Source of the DNA: Serratia sp. PL17 | GTDB taxonomy: Bacteria > Pseudomonadota > Gammaproteobacteria > Enterobacterales > Enterobacteriaceae | Assembly: GCF_017832355.1 (NCBI RefSeq) | Contig: NZ_JAFIBY010000006.1 | Span: forward strand, 248,001 to 312,000 | DNA: 64,000 bases | Direction of reading: 5' to 3' | Shown here: in pieces, positions 19,547 to 28,780 of the stretch | Numbering within the stretch: position 1 is the stretch's first letter | Layout: the number at the start of each line of letters is the position of its first letter | Made by a program: the position numbers and the translations under genes | Notes under the pieces: model-generated | The model's input: only the letters and a program-made list of their open reading frames with translations | Databases searched by the model: none | Told to the model about the DNA's origin: nothing

Positions 19547-21184
19547 ATGGATTCGCAACGCAATCTTCTCCTCATCGCTCTGCTGTTCGTGTCTTTCATG
19601 ATCTGGCAAGCCTGGCAAACGGACAATGCTCCGCAACCAGTCGCTCAGACCACGCAACAGACTTCGAACACTGCTACCGGTGATGCCGCAAGCTCAGCAG
19701 TTCCAGCCAGTGGCCAGGGTAAACTGATTACCGTTAACACTGACGTGCTGTCGCTGACCATCAACACCCGTGGTGGTGATATCGAGCAGGCTAAACTGTT
19801 GGCCTACCCGGACACTCTGGGTTCATCGACGCCATTCCAGCTGCTGGAAACCACACCGTCATTTGTTTACCAGGCGCAAAGCGGCCTGACTGGCAGAAAC
19901 GGTCCGGATAACCCGGCAAACGGCGAACGTCCTCTGTTCCAGGCGGCGCAGGACAGCTACACCCTGCCAGAAGGCCAGGATGAGCTGCGCATTCCGCTGA
20001 CCTTTACCGGTAAAGACGGTGCGATCTACACCAAGACTTTCGTGCTCAAGCGTAACCATTACGCAGTTGGCGTTGACTACAACGTTGACAACAAAGGCAC
20101 AACTCCGCTGGAACTGACCCTGTTCGGCCAACTGAAGCAGACGACTGAGCTGCCTAAGCACCGTGACACCGGCAGCAACAACTTCGCTCTGCACACCTTC
20201 CGTGGTGCGGCGTATTCATCCAGCGATGACAAATACCAGAAGTACGCGTTCGATAAGGACGAGAACCTGAGTGTCACCACGCAAGGCGGTTGGGTTGCGA
20301 TGCTGCAACAGTACTTCGCCACGGCTTGGGTACCGGCAACGCAGGGTAGCAACACCTTCTATACCGCCAAGCCTGGCGATAACCTGTCTACCATCGGCTT
20401 CAAATCTACGCCGGTAGTGGTACAGCCTGGTGCGCAGCAACAACTGAATGCGACCCTGTGGGTTGGCCCAGAACTGCAAGATCAGATGGCCCAGCTGGCA
20501 CCGCATCTGGATCTGACCGTAGATTACGGTTGGTTGTGGTTCATCTCCCAGCCGCTGTTCAAACTGTTGAAGTTCATCCACGGCTTTATCGGTAACTGGG
20601 GCTTCTCAATTATCATCATCACCTTCATCGTGCGTGGCATCATGTACCCGCTGACCAAAGCGCAGTACACCTCGATGGCAAAAATGCGCATGCTGCAGCC
20701 AAAATTGCAGGCGATGCGTGAGCGTATTGGTGATGACAAACAGCGCATGAGCCAAGAAATGATGGCGCTGTACAAGTCTGAGAAAGTGAACCCGTTGGGG
20801 GGTTGTCTGCCGCTGGTTATCCAGATGCCAATCTTCCTGGCGCTGTACTACATGTTGATGGGTTCCGTTGAGCTGCGTCATGCGCCGTTCGCCCTGTGGA
20901 TCCATGACCTGTCGGCGCAAGACCCGTACTACATCTTGCCAATCCTGATGGGCGTGACGATGTTCTTCATCCAGAAGATGTCGCCGACCACCGTGACTGA
21001 CCCGATGCAGCAAAAAATCATGACCTTTATGCCGGTAATCTTCACAGTGTTCTTCCTGTGGTTCCCGTCTGGTCTGGTGCTGTACTACATCGTCAGTAAC
21101 CTGGTGACTATCCTCCAGCAGCAGTTGATTTACCGCGGTCTGGAAAAACGTGGCTTACACAGCCGCGACAAGAAAAAAACCTAA
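19547..21184 (+). CDS. yidC: Membrane protein insertase YidC
   Basis: Essential Oxa1-family insertase that integrates inner-membrane proteins alone or with SecYEG; the ATP synthase c and a subunits encoded in this window are classic clients. The 545 residues (548 in E. coli) comprise TM1 (about 4-22), a large periplasmic beta-sandwich domain (about 25-340) and the conserved five-helix insertase core (about 345-530) with the charged C1 coiled-coil loop containing [15 protein letters not shown]. The C-terminus is basic (SRDKKKT). Two hairpins follow the stop, the second a strong terminator. Confidence 0.99.
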   Translation: MDSQRNLLLIALLFVSFMIWQAWQTDNAPQPVAQTTQQTSNTATGDAASSAVPASGQGKLITVNTDVLSLTINTRGGDIEQAKLLAYPDTLGSSTPFQLLETTPSFVYQAQSGLTGRNGPDNPANGERPLFQAAQDSYTLPEGQDELRIPLTFTGKDGAIYTKTFVLKRNHYAVGVDYNVDNKGTTPLELTLFGQLKQTTELPKHRDTGSNNFALHTFRGAAYSSSDDKYQKYAFDKDENLSVTTQGGWVAMLQQYFATAWVPATQGSNTFYTAKPGDNLSTIGFKSTPVVVQPGAQQQLNATLWVGPELQDQMAQLAPHLDLTVDYGWLWFISQPLFKLLKFIHGFIGNWGFSIIIITFIVRGIMYPLTKAQYTSMAKMRMLQPKLQAMRERIGDDKQRMSQEMMALYKSEKVNPLGGCLPLVIQMPIFLALYYMLMGSVELRHAPFALWIHDLSAQDPYYILPILMGVTMFFIQKMSPTTVTDPMQQKIMTFMPVIFTVFFLWFPSGLVLYYIVSNLVTILQQQLIYRGLEKRGLHSRDKKKT

Positions 21185-21195
21185 GCGTATTGTAG

Positions 21196-21256
21196 GGGTT
21201 CGGCATGCCGAACCCTTGCAGTAACACCAAGAGGCGGTCATTAAGACCGCCTTTTT
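21196..21256 (+). terminator. Terminator of the rpmH-yidC operon
   Basis: First a 20-base perfect palindrome (GGGTTCGGCA/TGCCGAACCC, 21196-21215). Then a classic terminator: AGGCGGTC (21232-21239), 5-base loop, GACCGCCT (21245-21252) running into TTTTT. Confidence 0.9.
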
Positions 21257-21299
21257 GCATATTGAATTGTCAGAGCCGCGTTACCCGACAGCGTTAAAG

Positions 21300-21396
21300 C
21301 TTGCAGGTTGGCGGCAACGGAACGCGTCCCCGAGAGCCTGGTAAGCCAGGTGACCGGGGTAAGAGAAGGCAGCCAACACCGCTGCAACTTGAAGGA
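21300..21396 (+). repeat. ERIC element B (between yidC and mnmE)
   Basis: About 97 bases with the ERIC core in the opposite orientation to the other copies: CCCCGAGAGCCTGG paired with CCAGGTGACCGGGGT, with the flanking TTGGCGGCAA and GGCAGCCAACACCGCTGCAACTT arms. It ends 10 bases before the mnmE start, so it forms most of the mnmE leader. Confidence 0.8.
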
Positions 21397-21406
21397 TAAA
21401 GGGTAT

Positions 21407-22771
21407 ATGAGCACTACCGATACCATCGTAGCCCAAGCCACCCCGCCGGGACGCGGCGGCGTCGGCATTTTGCGCATTTCCGGCCGTGGCGCCAAAGATG
21501 TCGCCCAAGCGCTGCTCGGCAAACTGCCCAAGCCGCGTTACGCCGATTATCTGCCATTCCGTGATACCGATGGGGCGACGTTGGATCAGGGCATTGCATT
21601 GTGGTTCCCTGGCCCCCATTCGTTTACCGGTGAAGACGTGCTGGAACTGCAAGGCCACGGTGGACCGGTTATTCTCGATCTGCTGCTAAAACGTGTACTG
21701 GCGTTGCCTGACGTGCGTATCGCACGGCCCGGGGAGTTCTCCGAGCGCGCATTCCTCAACGACAAACTCGATCTGGCACAGGCGGAGGCAATTGCCGACC
21801 TGATCGACGCCAGCTCAGAGCAAGCAGCACGTTCAGCAATGAACTCGTTGCAAGGGGCATTTTCTACCCGTATCCACCAGCTTGTGGAAGCACTCACTCA
21901 CCTGCGAATCTATGTGGAAGCTGCAATCGACTTCCCTGATGAAGAAATCGACTTCCTGTCTGACGGTAAGATCGAAGCGCAACTCAACGGCGTCATGGCC
22001 GACCTGGACAGCGTACGTGCCGAGGCGCGCCAAGGCAGTCTGCTGCGTGAAGGCATGAAAGTGGTCATTGCCGGGCGACCAAACGCGGGCAAATCCAGCC
22101 TGCTGAACGCATTAGCTGGCCGTGAAGCCGCGATCGTCACCGATATCGCCGGCACCACACGCGATGTACTGCGCGAACATATTCACATCGACGGCATGCC
22201 GCTGCATATCATAGATACCGCCGGTTTGCGTGAAGCCAGTGACGAAGTTGAGCGTATCGGTATCGAACGTGCATGGAACGAGATCGAACAGGCAGACCGC
22301 GTCTTGTTTATGGTCGATGGTACGACCACCACCGCTACCGAGCCGGTAGAGATCTGGCCTGAATTTATGGCGCGTCTGCCACACCGCCTGCCCATTACCG
22401 TTGTGCGCAATAAAGCCGACATCACGGGTGAAACCTTGGGTATGACCGAAGTAAACGGCCATTCGCTTATTCGCCTGTCGGCGCGTACCGGTGAAGGTAT
22501 CGATCTGCTACGTGATCACCTGAAGCAAAGCATGGGCTTCACCAGCAATATGGAAGGTGGCTTCCTGGCGCGCCGTCGCCATCTGCAGGCGCTAGAGCAA
22601 GCGGCACAGCATCTGGTAGAGGGTAAAGAACAGTTAGTGAGCGCTTACGCGGGGGAGCTGTTGGCCGAAGAACTGCGCCTGGCACAGCAGGCGTTAAGTG
22701 AAATCACCGGTGAATTTACCTCTGATGATCTGCTGGGACGCATTTTCTCCAGCTTCTGTATCGGTAAGTAA
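21407..22771 (+). CDS. mnmE: tRNA modification GTPase MnmE
   Basis: Works with MnmG (also in this window) to make 5-carboxymethylaminomethyl-uridine at the wobble position of several tRNAs. From the ATG at 21407, with AGGAT upstream, it has 454 residues, equal to E. coli. Domains: the N-terminal tetrahydrofolate-binding and dimerisation part (1-120), a helical domain, the inserted G domain (about 216-378) with P-loop GRPNAGKS and DIAGTTRD, and the C-terminal FCIGK motif with the functional Cys. The open frame further upstream crosses the ERIC element and is not coding. Confidence 0.99.
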   Translation: MSTTDTIVAQATPPGRGGVGILRISGRGAKDVAQALLGKLPKPRYADYLPFRDTDGATLDQGIALWFPGPHSFTGEDVLELQGHGGPVILDLLLKRVLALPDVRIARPGEFSERAFLNDKLDLAQAEAIADLIDASSEQAARSAMNSLQGAFSTRIHQLVEALTHLRIYVEAAIDFPDEEIDFLSDGKIEAQLNGVMADLDSVRAEARQGSLLREGMKVVIAGRPNAGKSSLLNALAGREAAIVTDIAGTTRDVLREHIHIDGMPLHIIDTAGLREASDEVERIGIERAWNEIEQADRVLFMVDGTTTTATEPVEIWPEFMARLPHRLPITVVRNKADITGETLGMTEVNGHSLIRLSARTGEGIDLLRDHLKQSMGFTSNMEGGFLARRRHLQALEQAAQHLVEGKEQLVSAYAGELLAEELRLAQQALSEITGEFTSDDLLGRIFSSFCIGK

Positions 22772-22925
22772 ACAACCGCAGGTATTAACGATCGGAGCAG
22801 GCGACGCACTGCCGCCTGTTCCACCGTTGGCTTATCGCATAATGTCTGCGCGATATGTCACAGCCCCTTCAGAATAAGCGCTATATACTGAGCAATAAGG
22901 GATCCCCTCTCAGGAAAGAGCGAAC

Positions 22926-23726
22926 ATGCCGTTAACCATCAAGGTATTACTGGAAAACCGGCGTGCCGCTGGCGTAGACAAATCGCTAAAAGCGAAAGCC
23001 GGGTTGAGCCTGTGGATCCAGGATGAAACAGACGCGGTTTTGTTCGATACCGGCCCCGATGGCAGTTTTCTGCATAACGCAGCGCAAATGGGCGTCGACC
23101 TCTCCCGAATGACCGCAACGGTGCTTTCACACGGCCACTACGACCACTGCGGTGGCGTACCCTGGTTACCCGATAACAGTCGCATCATCTGCCACCCGCA
23201 CATAGCTAATGAACGCCACTCAGCGGTAACATTTCTTGGATATACCAGGAAAATCAAAAAATTATCACTGAATATTGATTACTCACGCCATCACATGGAA
23301 TACAGCAGTGAACCTCTGCATATCAGCGAGCGCTTTATATGGTCAGGGGAAATCTCGGTTACCCAACCGCAGGCCTATGGTGTGCTCAGTGGCAAAACGG
23401 AGTCTGTGGATTACGTGATAGACGAAGGTGTACTGATTTATAAATCTGACCGCGGATTGGTGATCATTACAGGCTGCGGACATCGGGGGATCGTTAACAT
23501 CGTTCGTCACTGCCAAAAAATCACCGGGATAAATCAGATCCATGCGCTGATCGGCGGTTTTCATCTGCGCTGTGCGTCACCGCACACAATATGGCAGGTC
23601 AGACGGTTTCTAAACCAGCAAAAACCGGAAAAATTAATGGGATGCCATTGTACCGGTGCATGGGGCCGGCTATGGCTGCCGAAAGTGATTGCGCCAGCAA
23701 CGGGAGAGACTTTCGTTCTGGAATAA
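22926..23726 (+). CDS. MBL-fold metallo-hydrolase (COG1237 type)
   Basis: Metallo-beta-lactamase-fold protein of 266 residues and unknown substrate. The metal site is complete at its start: H69-x-H71-x-D73-H74 in SHGHYDHCGG. The later family motifs ITGCGHRGIVN, GGFHL and GCHCTG are also present. These place it with the COG1237 branch, whose archaeal members have been linked to a pterin-precursor reaction, a name often copied to bacteria without proof. RBS AGGA lies before the ATG. It stands alone after mnmE and is followed by a hairpin; E. coli has no counterpart at this locus. Confidence 0.8.
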   Translation: MPLTIKVLLENRRAAGVDKSLKAKAGLSLWIQDETDAVLFDTGPDGSFLHNAAQMGVDLSRMTATVLSHGHYDHCGGVPWLPDNSRIICHPHIANERHSAVTFLGYTRKIKKLSLNIDYSRHHMEYSSEPLHISERFIWSGEISVTQPQAYGVLSGKTESVDYVIDEGVLIYKSDRGLVIITGCGHRGIVNIVRHCQKITGINQIHALIGGFHLRCASPHTIWQVRRFLNQQKPEKLMGCHCTGAWGRLWLPKVIAPATGETFVLE

Positions 23727-23737
23727 ATACCGTCTCC

Positions 23738-23770
23738 GGCGGCGGCCCCTCATGGCCTCCGCCCTCTTTC
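23738..23770 (+). terminator. Terminator after the MBL-fold gene
   Basis: 10-position GC stem with one mismatch (23738-23747 with 23754-23763) and a 6-base loop, followed by a pyrimidine-rich CTCTTTCC tail. Confidence 0.6.
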
Positions 23771-23902
23771 CTCACGGGAAAATACATAGCAAAAACCAAT
23801 AAATAGGATAAAACGCATACTGTTTTTTGATGATAAATCCTAGGCTTATGCTTAATCTAATCCCCCAGCATTTTCAGTGAACCCTCTGTCATGGAGTGAA
23901 TA

Positions 23903-24628
23903 ATGGCGTGTCATTTTGCCCGATGGATCCCCACATCCACCGTATTGGATACCCGTAGACTCCCCACCGACGTAATTGCTGCAGCTACTGCTTTTTCCGT
24001 TAAACGCCGCCAGAGATTCCTGCAAGGGCGTGTTCTGCTCGCAGAAATGATGTTTTATCTTTACGGGCTACCGACACTCCCTCCTATTGCCACTACCCCC
24101 ACCGGACGTCCTTGTTTTATCGACAATCATCTGCCCGATTTCAGTCTGGCCTATGCCAGCAATACGGTGGGAGTTTTACTCAGCGAAGAAGGCAAGGTTG
24201 GCCTGGATATTGAAGTGATGCGCGCACGAGGCGGGCAACATAAAGAGCTTCAGCACCAATATCTTACACCAGCTGAAAGTGCCTGGATAAGCGCACAGTA
24301 CGATAGACTGGAGGCAGAAACGCAACTGTGGAGCATCCGCCAGAGCGTGCTGAAACTTTCCGGCCAGGGCAACAGCGGCCAATCAACCCTACGTCTGCAT
24401 CCTTTTTCCGGCCACCTGCGTTCCAGCACTACACCAGATGTCCATGTGATGAGCGACGCCGATGAGTACCTGAGCTGGGCCTGTGCCCACACTCCCGGCT
24501 TGGAACGCTTGGTGTGTTGGCAATATGCAGAACAGCAGGGCCTGCAAAAAGACGGCGAGATATCACCGCGCAACCCAGCCGTTTCAACGCGCTTCGTCAA
24601 ACTGACCAGCCTGGCGACGCCTGGTTAA
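23903..24628 (+). CDS. yieE: 4'-phosphopantetheinyl transferase-like protein YieE (degenerate motifs)
   Basis: Matches E. coli YieE (about 249 residues) in length, position next to chrR, and opening motif MACHFAR...RQRFLQGR.LLAEMMFYLYG. The fold is that of Sfp/AcpT transferases, which attach 4'-phosphopantetheine to carrier proteins. The Mg-binding pair is kept (D102 and E104 in GLDIE). The usual SHS element reads AYAS, and the WxxKE motif reads W143-S-I-R146-Q147, so the conserved Lys and Glu are replaced while K151 remains. Activity is therefore doubtful. Start ATG 23903 with GGAGTG upstream. Confidence 0.8.
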   Translation: MACHFARWIPTSTVLDTRRLPTDVIAAATAFSVKRRQRFLQGRVLLAEMMFYLYGLPTLPPIATTPTGRPCFIDNHLPDFSLAYASNTVGVLLSEEGKVGLDIEVMRARGGQHKELQHQYLTPAESAWISAQYDRLEAETQLWSIRQSVLKLSGQGNSGQSTLRLHPFSGHLRSSTTPDVHVMSDADEYLSWACAHTPGLERLVCWQYAEQQGLQKDGEISPRNPAVSTRFVKLTSLATPG

Positions 24629-24802
24629 AAAGGGCGGAAATAGCGCAAAAACCAAGATAAAACTTTCTTTACCATATAAATTTCTTAATAAAAATGTAAA
24701 GTCAGCTAAATATTCAGAAATCGTCTATTCTCTCCGCACGCTTTGCCCTACTATCTTCAGGTGTTCTAAGCTGAATCTGTTCATTCGAAAGGGAGAATCA
24801 CC

Positions 24803-25369
24803 ATGTCAGACCAAGCATTAAAAATCGTCACTCTGCTCGGTAGTTTGCGCAAAGGTTCGTACAACGCGATGGTTGCGCACGCGCTGCCAAGCCTTGCGCC
24901 ACAAGGCGTCACCATTGAAGCGCTTCCTTCAATCCGTGATATCCCGTTATATGATGCAGATATGCAACAGGAAGAGGGTTTCCCTGCTACGGTGGAAGCC
25001 ATTGCCGAGCAAATTCGTCAGGCTGACGGCGTTATCATCGTAACCCCGGAATATAACTACTCTGTGCCAGGCGGATTAAAAAACGCTATCGACTGGCTTT
25101 CTCGTCTGCCAAATCAACCCTTAGCCGGTAAACCAGTCGCCATTCAGACCAGTTCTATGGGGCCTATTGGCGGCGCACGATGCCAGTATCACCTGCGCCA
25201 GATTCTGGTATTCCTTGATGCCATGGTGATGAATAAGCCGGAATTTATGGGTGGCGTGATCCAAAATAAAGTGGATTCTCAGGCGGGTGAATTGATCGAC
25301 CAAGGTACGCTGGACTTCCTGACCGGGCAGCTCTCCGCGTTCAGCGATTATATCCGCCGCGTAGAGTAA
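24803..25369 (+). CDS. chrR: NAD(P)H-dependent FMN reductase (chromate/quinone reductase)
   Basis: Cytoplasmic flavoprotein of 188 residues, the same as E. coli ChrR/YieF, that reduces quinones and, incidentally, chromate by two-electron transfer, limiting redox cycling. FMN-binding motifs: GSLRKGSYN near the N-terminus (phosphate loop) and TPEYNYSVPGGLKNAIDWLSR in the middle. Strong GGGAGA ribosome site. It lies between yieE and, in E. coli, adeP; here an additional secreted-protein gene separates it from adeP. Confidence 0.95.
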   Translation: MSDQALKIVTLLGSLRKGSYNAMVAHALPSLAPQGVTIEALPSIRDIPLYDADMQQEEGFPATVEAIAEQIRQADGVIIVTPEYNYSVPGGLKNAIDWLSRLPNQPLAGKPVAIQTSSMGPIGGARCQYHLRQILVFLDAMVMNKPEFMGGVIQNKVDSQAGELIDQGTLDFLTGQLSAFSDYIRRVE

Positions 25370-25378
25370 ATGTTTTTT

Positions 25379-25411
25379 GACGCCCTCAGCAGAAAGCCGA
25401 ATGGGGGCGTC
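25379..25411 (+). terminator. Hairpin after chrR
   Basis: 7-bp perfect stem (GACGCCC/GGGCGTC) with a 19-base loop, 10 bases after the chrR stop. No T tract, so low confidence. Confidence 0.4.
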
Positions 25412-25462
25412 ACGCTATTGAGAGAACCATTGCCAACCCATTAAAAATAAAGTCATTACATT

Positions 25463-26515
25463 ATGTATTTTTTCATTTTAGCCATATTACTGGCTTTCAT
25501 CACCAGACCATTATTAGCCACAGAAATGCGCTACCCCGCCGGAGAGGAGCCCATCGCGCTGCCGGTACATAGCCCACTCAATGCTCAACTGTCGCGCACG
25601 GCTCAGAATCAGGAAGATAAAAAGATCGCAGCCATGTCGTTATATCTGACGCTCATGCGAGAAGACGGTCGCAACATCTGGGCCCCCTACCAGTTGGCGG
25701 CTTCGTCAGCGGAAAAAGGCCAAACCGAACTGGCAGAGCGGTACCTGCAGCTGAGCGCCGATCGCGGATTATGGTATTACTACAATCTGCTGGAAGACGA
25801 CGCCTTCAATAGTATTCAACACAGCAGCACCTATCAGTCGATCTTGGCCGTTACCAAGGCCCGCTATCTGCAGCATGCGCATTGGTTCGAAGGCAAAGCC
25901 AGCTACGCCATTCCGGCTGGCACACCGCCCCCCGAAGGCTGGCCAGCGGTGGTATATCTGCATGCCTATGGCAAAAGTGCCGGTATATCTCCCGAGGAGC
26001 GCGTGCTGTTTAGTGAGATGGGCGTCGCCTATATTGAAATCAACGGCACCCAGATGCTGTCGGAAAACAGTTTCCGCTGGTCGAATTACAGTGACGAGAG
26101 CACCCAAAGCGCCATTCAGCGGGCACTGCAACCGTTAATAGTGGAATTAAAACTCAACCCACAACAGGTCTATCTGAGCGCTCGTGGCCAGGGAGCGCTG
26201 CATGCCGCCAATCTGTTAGCCAAGTACCCACAGCATTATGCTGGCGCACTGTTAATTGCGCCTCAGGGCGAGATCAAACAGGCACAGCAATCTCTGGCGA
26301 AAAATAAACGGATGGTGGTGGCGTATTACGATCGGCAAAAATTTAGCGATCAAGCGCTGGCAATGCACTTTGCCAATCTGTTCAGCGAAGATAATCAGGT
26401 TGAGGCACTGCATTTTGCGCAGGGAGAGAACCCAGATGCGGGCTGGCAGGCACGCTTCAAACGGCCATTACAGTGGCTACTGAATCAGGCGCCGGATGCA
26501 ACGCCTGACGCATAG
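25463..26515 (+). CDS. Exported alpha/beta-hydrolase-like protein with TPR-like N-terminal part
   Basis: Not recognised as a named gene. The 350-residue product begins with a signal peptide (hydrophobic residues 2-19, likely cut near LLA|TEM), so it is exported. Residues about 45-120 are helical and TPR/Sel1-like (AAMSLYLTLM, KGQTELAERYLQLSADRG). Residues about 150-340 resemble an alpha/beta-hydrolase (WPAVVYLHAYGKSAG oxyanion strand, VYLSARGQGALHAANLLAKYP elbow). At the elbow the G-x-S-x-G serine position is G242, so the nucleophile appears lost. No clear ribosome site precedes the ATG. E. coli has nothing between chrR and adeP, suggesting a lineage-specific insertion. Confidence 0.7.
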   Translation: MYFFILAILLAFITRPLLATEMRYPAGEEPIALPVHSPLNAQLSRTAQNQEDKKIAAMSLYLTLMREDGRNIWAPYQLAASSAEKGQTELAERYLQLSADRGLWYYYNLLEDDAFNSIQHSSTYQSILAVTKARYLQHAHWFEGKASYAIPAGTPPPEGWPAVVYLHAYGKSAGISPEERVLFSEMGVAYIEINGTQMLSENSFRWSNYSDESTQSAIQRALQPLIVELKLNPQQVYLSARGQGALHAANLLAKYPQHYAGALLIAPQGEIKQAQQSLAKNKRMVVAYYDRQKFSDQALAMHFANLFSEDNQVEALHFAQGENPDAGWQARFKRPLQWLLNQAPDATPDA

Positions 26516-26517
26516 AA

Positions 26518-26547
26518 CACCGGGGCCGACGCTTGTCGGCCCCGGTG
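26518..26547. terminator. Bidirectional hairpin between the exported hydrolase-like gene and adeP
   Basis: A perfect 13-bp GC-rich stem (CACCGGGGCCGAC, 26518-26530, with its complement, 26535-26547) with a GCTT tetraloop sits in the 35-base gap between convergent genes. Confidence 0.8.
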
Positions 26548-26550
26548 GCA

Positions 26551-27888
26551 TCAATGTCCGTCGACAAAGACAATCTTCAGCACAAACAACAGCGCGACAA
26601 CGACCACGCATGGGCTGATTTCACGCCAGCGGCCGGTACCCAATTTCATCACACAGTACGAAATAAAACCGAGTGCGATACCTTCGGTAATAGAGAAACT
26701 GAACGGCATCATCACCGCAGTAACAAACGCCGGTACGGCTTCGGTCAGGTCATCCCACTTCACCCGTGCCAGACTGGATGTCATCAGTACGCCAACGTAG
26801 ATCAGCGCACCGGCAGCGGCATAAGCCGGAACCATACCCGCCAGCGGTGACAGGAAAATCACCAACAGGAACAAGATACCGGTCACCACTGCGGTCAGGC
26901 CGGTACGGCCACCGACAGAAACCCCGGCGGAACTTTCAATGTAGGCTGTAACGGAAGACGTGCCGACAAACGAACCTGCTACCGAGCTGATACTATCAAC
27001 ATACAGTGCCTGCTTCATGCGCGGGAACTTGCCTTTGTCATCGGTCAGCCCAGCCTTGTCAGTCACCCCGATCAGAGTACCGGAGGAGTCGAACAGGTTT
27101 ACCAGCATGAAGGAGAAAATGACCCCTGCCAGACCAATGTTCAGCGCGCCTGCCAGATCAACCTGACCCACGACCGAAGTTATGTTCGGTGGCATGGAGA
27201 ACAGACCGCCGTATTTCACATCACCCAATGCCCAACCGATCAGGGTTGTCACCACGATAGAAACCAGCACCGCCGCGTGGAAGTTACGCGAAGACAGCAC
27301 AGCGATGATAAAGAAGCCCAGCGCACCTAACAGCACGTTGTGCGAGGTCAGGCTGCCTATGGTCACCAGCGTGTCCGGATTAGCCACCACGATACCGGCA
27401 TTTTTCAGCCCCATCATGCCGATAAACAGGCCGATACCACTGGTAATCCCCACCCGCAGGCTCATGGGAATATTGGCAATCATCCAATAGCGGATACGGA
27501 AAATAGTCAGCAACAGTAAACCGACCGCGCCCCAGAAAATGGCTCCCATGCCAACCTGCCATGAAATGCCCATTGCACCCACGACCACAAAGGCGAAGAA
27601 CGCATTGAGGCCCATCGCGGGTGCCAGCGCAACCGGCAGGTTTGCCAGCAAGCCCATCAAAATACTGCCGAAAGCGGCAATCAGACAGGTTGTGACAAAC
27701 ACGGCCTGCGTATCCATGCCCGCCGCGCCCAGAATTTGGGGGTTAACGAACACGATATACACCATAGTCAAAAAGGTCGTAATACCGGCAATCGTTTCCG
27801 TACGCGCCGTAGTTCCATGCTGCTTGAGTTTAAACACGCGCCCAAGCAAGCCTTGCTCAACGTCAAGGCCAGATACTGGTTTGCTCAT
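26551..27888 (-). CDS. adeP: Adenine permease AdeP
   Basis: Proton-coupled high-affinity adenine uptake protein of the AzgA/NCS2-like family in the inner membrane. 445 residues, matching E. coli AdeP/YieG (445), with 12-14 hydrophobic segments. Family marks include the ANLPVALAPAMGLNAFFAF segment, NLFDSSGTLIGVTDKAGL and the GTSSVTAYIESSAGVSVGGRTG stretch that forms the substrate site. It is divergent from yieH, as in E. coli. The paralogous adeQ and guanine permeases ghxP/ghxQ are less similar in these motifs, but the split among paralogues rests mainly on context. Confidence 0.93.
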   Translation of the reverse strand: MSKPVSGLDVEQGLLGRVFKLKQHGTTARTETIAGITTFLTMVYIVFVNPQILGAAGMDTQAVFVTTCLIAAFGSILMGLLANLPVALAPAMGLNAFFAFVVVGAMGISWQVGMGAIFWGAVGLLLLTIFRIRYWMIANIPMSLRVGITSGIGLFIGMMGLKNAGIVVANPDTLVTIGSLTSHNVLLGALGFFIIAVLSSRNFHAAVLVSIVVTTLIGWALGDVKYGGLFSMPPNITSVVGQVDLAGALNIGLAGVIFSFMLVNLFDSSGTLIGVTDKAGLTDDKGKFPRMKQALYVDSISSVAGSFVGTSSVTAYIESSAGVSVGGRTGLTAVVTGILFLLVIFLSPLAGMVPAYAAAGALIYVGVLMTSSLARVKWDDLTEAVPAFVTAVMMPFSFSITEGIALGFISYCVMKLGTGRWREISPCVVVVALLFVLKIVFVDGH

Positions 27889-28111
27889 TATCAGAATTCC
27901 GAAGAAGGGAATGGAGAGTCGCCGGCTATCCTATAACAAAAAGTAGGGGTTTTGACGCCGCTCACAGATTTTTTTCGCCGTCTTTACGGCTATAACCCTC
28001 AACAGATTGTATTTACTGAAATTGATAGGCAAACCGGGATTCTGATGTCGCAATCGCACCCGATCTGGGTAAAGTGGCACTATCGCTGCTTAATTAAAGG
28101 ACATGACACTG

Positions 28112-28780
28112 ATGAACCAGGTTGACTGTATTTTGTTTGATTGTGACGGCACGCTGGTAGACAGTGAAGTGATATGCAGCAAAGCCTATGTGCACATGTT
28201 TGCTCACTACGGTATATATCTGTCGCTGGACGAGGTGTTCAGAAAATTCAAAGGGGTGAAGCTGTACGAAATTATCGAACAGGTTAATGCAGAACATGGC
28301 ATCAATCTGGCAAAGGAAGAGCTGGAACCCTTATACCGCCAAGAAGTGGCCCGTCTATTCGACAGTGAACTGCAGCAGATTGCCGGGGCTCGTGAACTGC
28401 TGGCACAAGTAACAGTGCCTATCTGCACCGTATCCAATGGCCCGGTCAGTAAAATGCAACACTCGCTCGGTCTGACCGATATGCTGCACTATTTTGATGA
28501 CCGGTTGTTCAGCGGCTATGATATTCAACGCTGGAAACCAGACCCAGCCATCGTATTCCACGCGGCAGAAAAAATGCAGGTACCGGTCGAGCGTTGCATT
28601 CTGATCGACGATTCCGCCGCTGGCGCCCAGGCCGGGATCGCTGCGGGGATCCCGGTATTTTACTTCTGCGCCGATCCGCACAATAAACCGATCAACCACC
28701 CGCTGGTTACCGTATTCGACGATCTGGCGCAGCTGCCCGCGCTGTGGCGCGAGCGGGGTTGGCAGCTAACGGCAGATTAA
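28112..28780 (+). CDS. yieH: HAD-family 6-phosphogluconate phosphatase YieH
   Basis: Small cytoplasmic phosphatase of the beta-phosphoglucomutase-like HAD group; E. coli YieH (221 residues) prefers 6-phosphogluconate. The ATG at 28112 gives 222 residues and sits about 10 bases after AAAGG. An in-frame ATG at 28103 is too close to that site. Motif I DCDGTLVDSE with the Asp nucleophile, motif II TVSNGP, the motif III lysine in RWKPDP and motif IV IDDSAAGAQAG are present. The stop codon overlaps that of the convergent permease gene. Confidence 0.93.
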   Translation: MNQVDCILFDCDGTLVDSEVICSKAYVHMFAHYGIYLSLDEVFRKFKGVKLYEIIEQVNAEHGINLAKEELEPLYRQEVARLFDSELQQIAGARELLAQVTVPICTVSNGPVSKMQHSLGLTDMLHYFDDRLFSGYDIQRWKPDPAIVFHAAEKMQVPVERCILIDDSAAGAQAGIAAGIPVFYFCADPHNKPINHPLVTVFDDLAQLPALWRERGWQLTAD

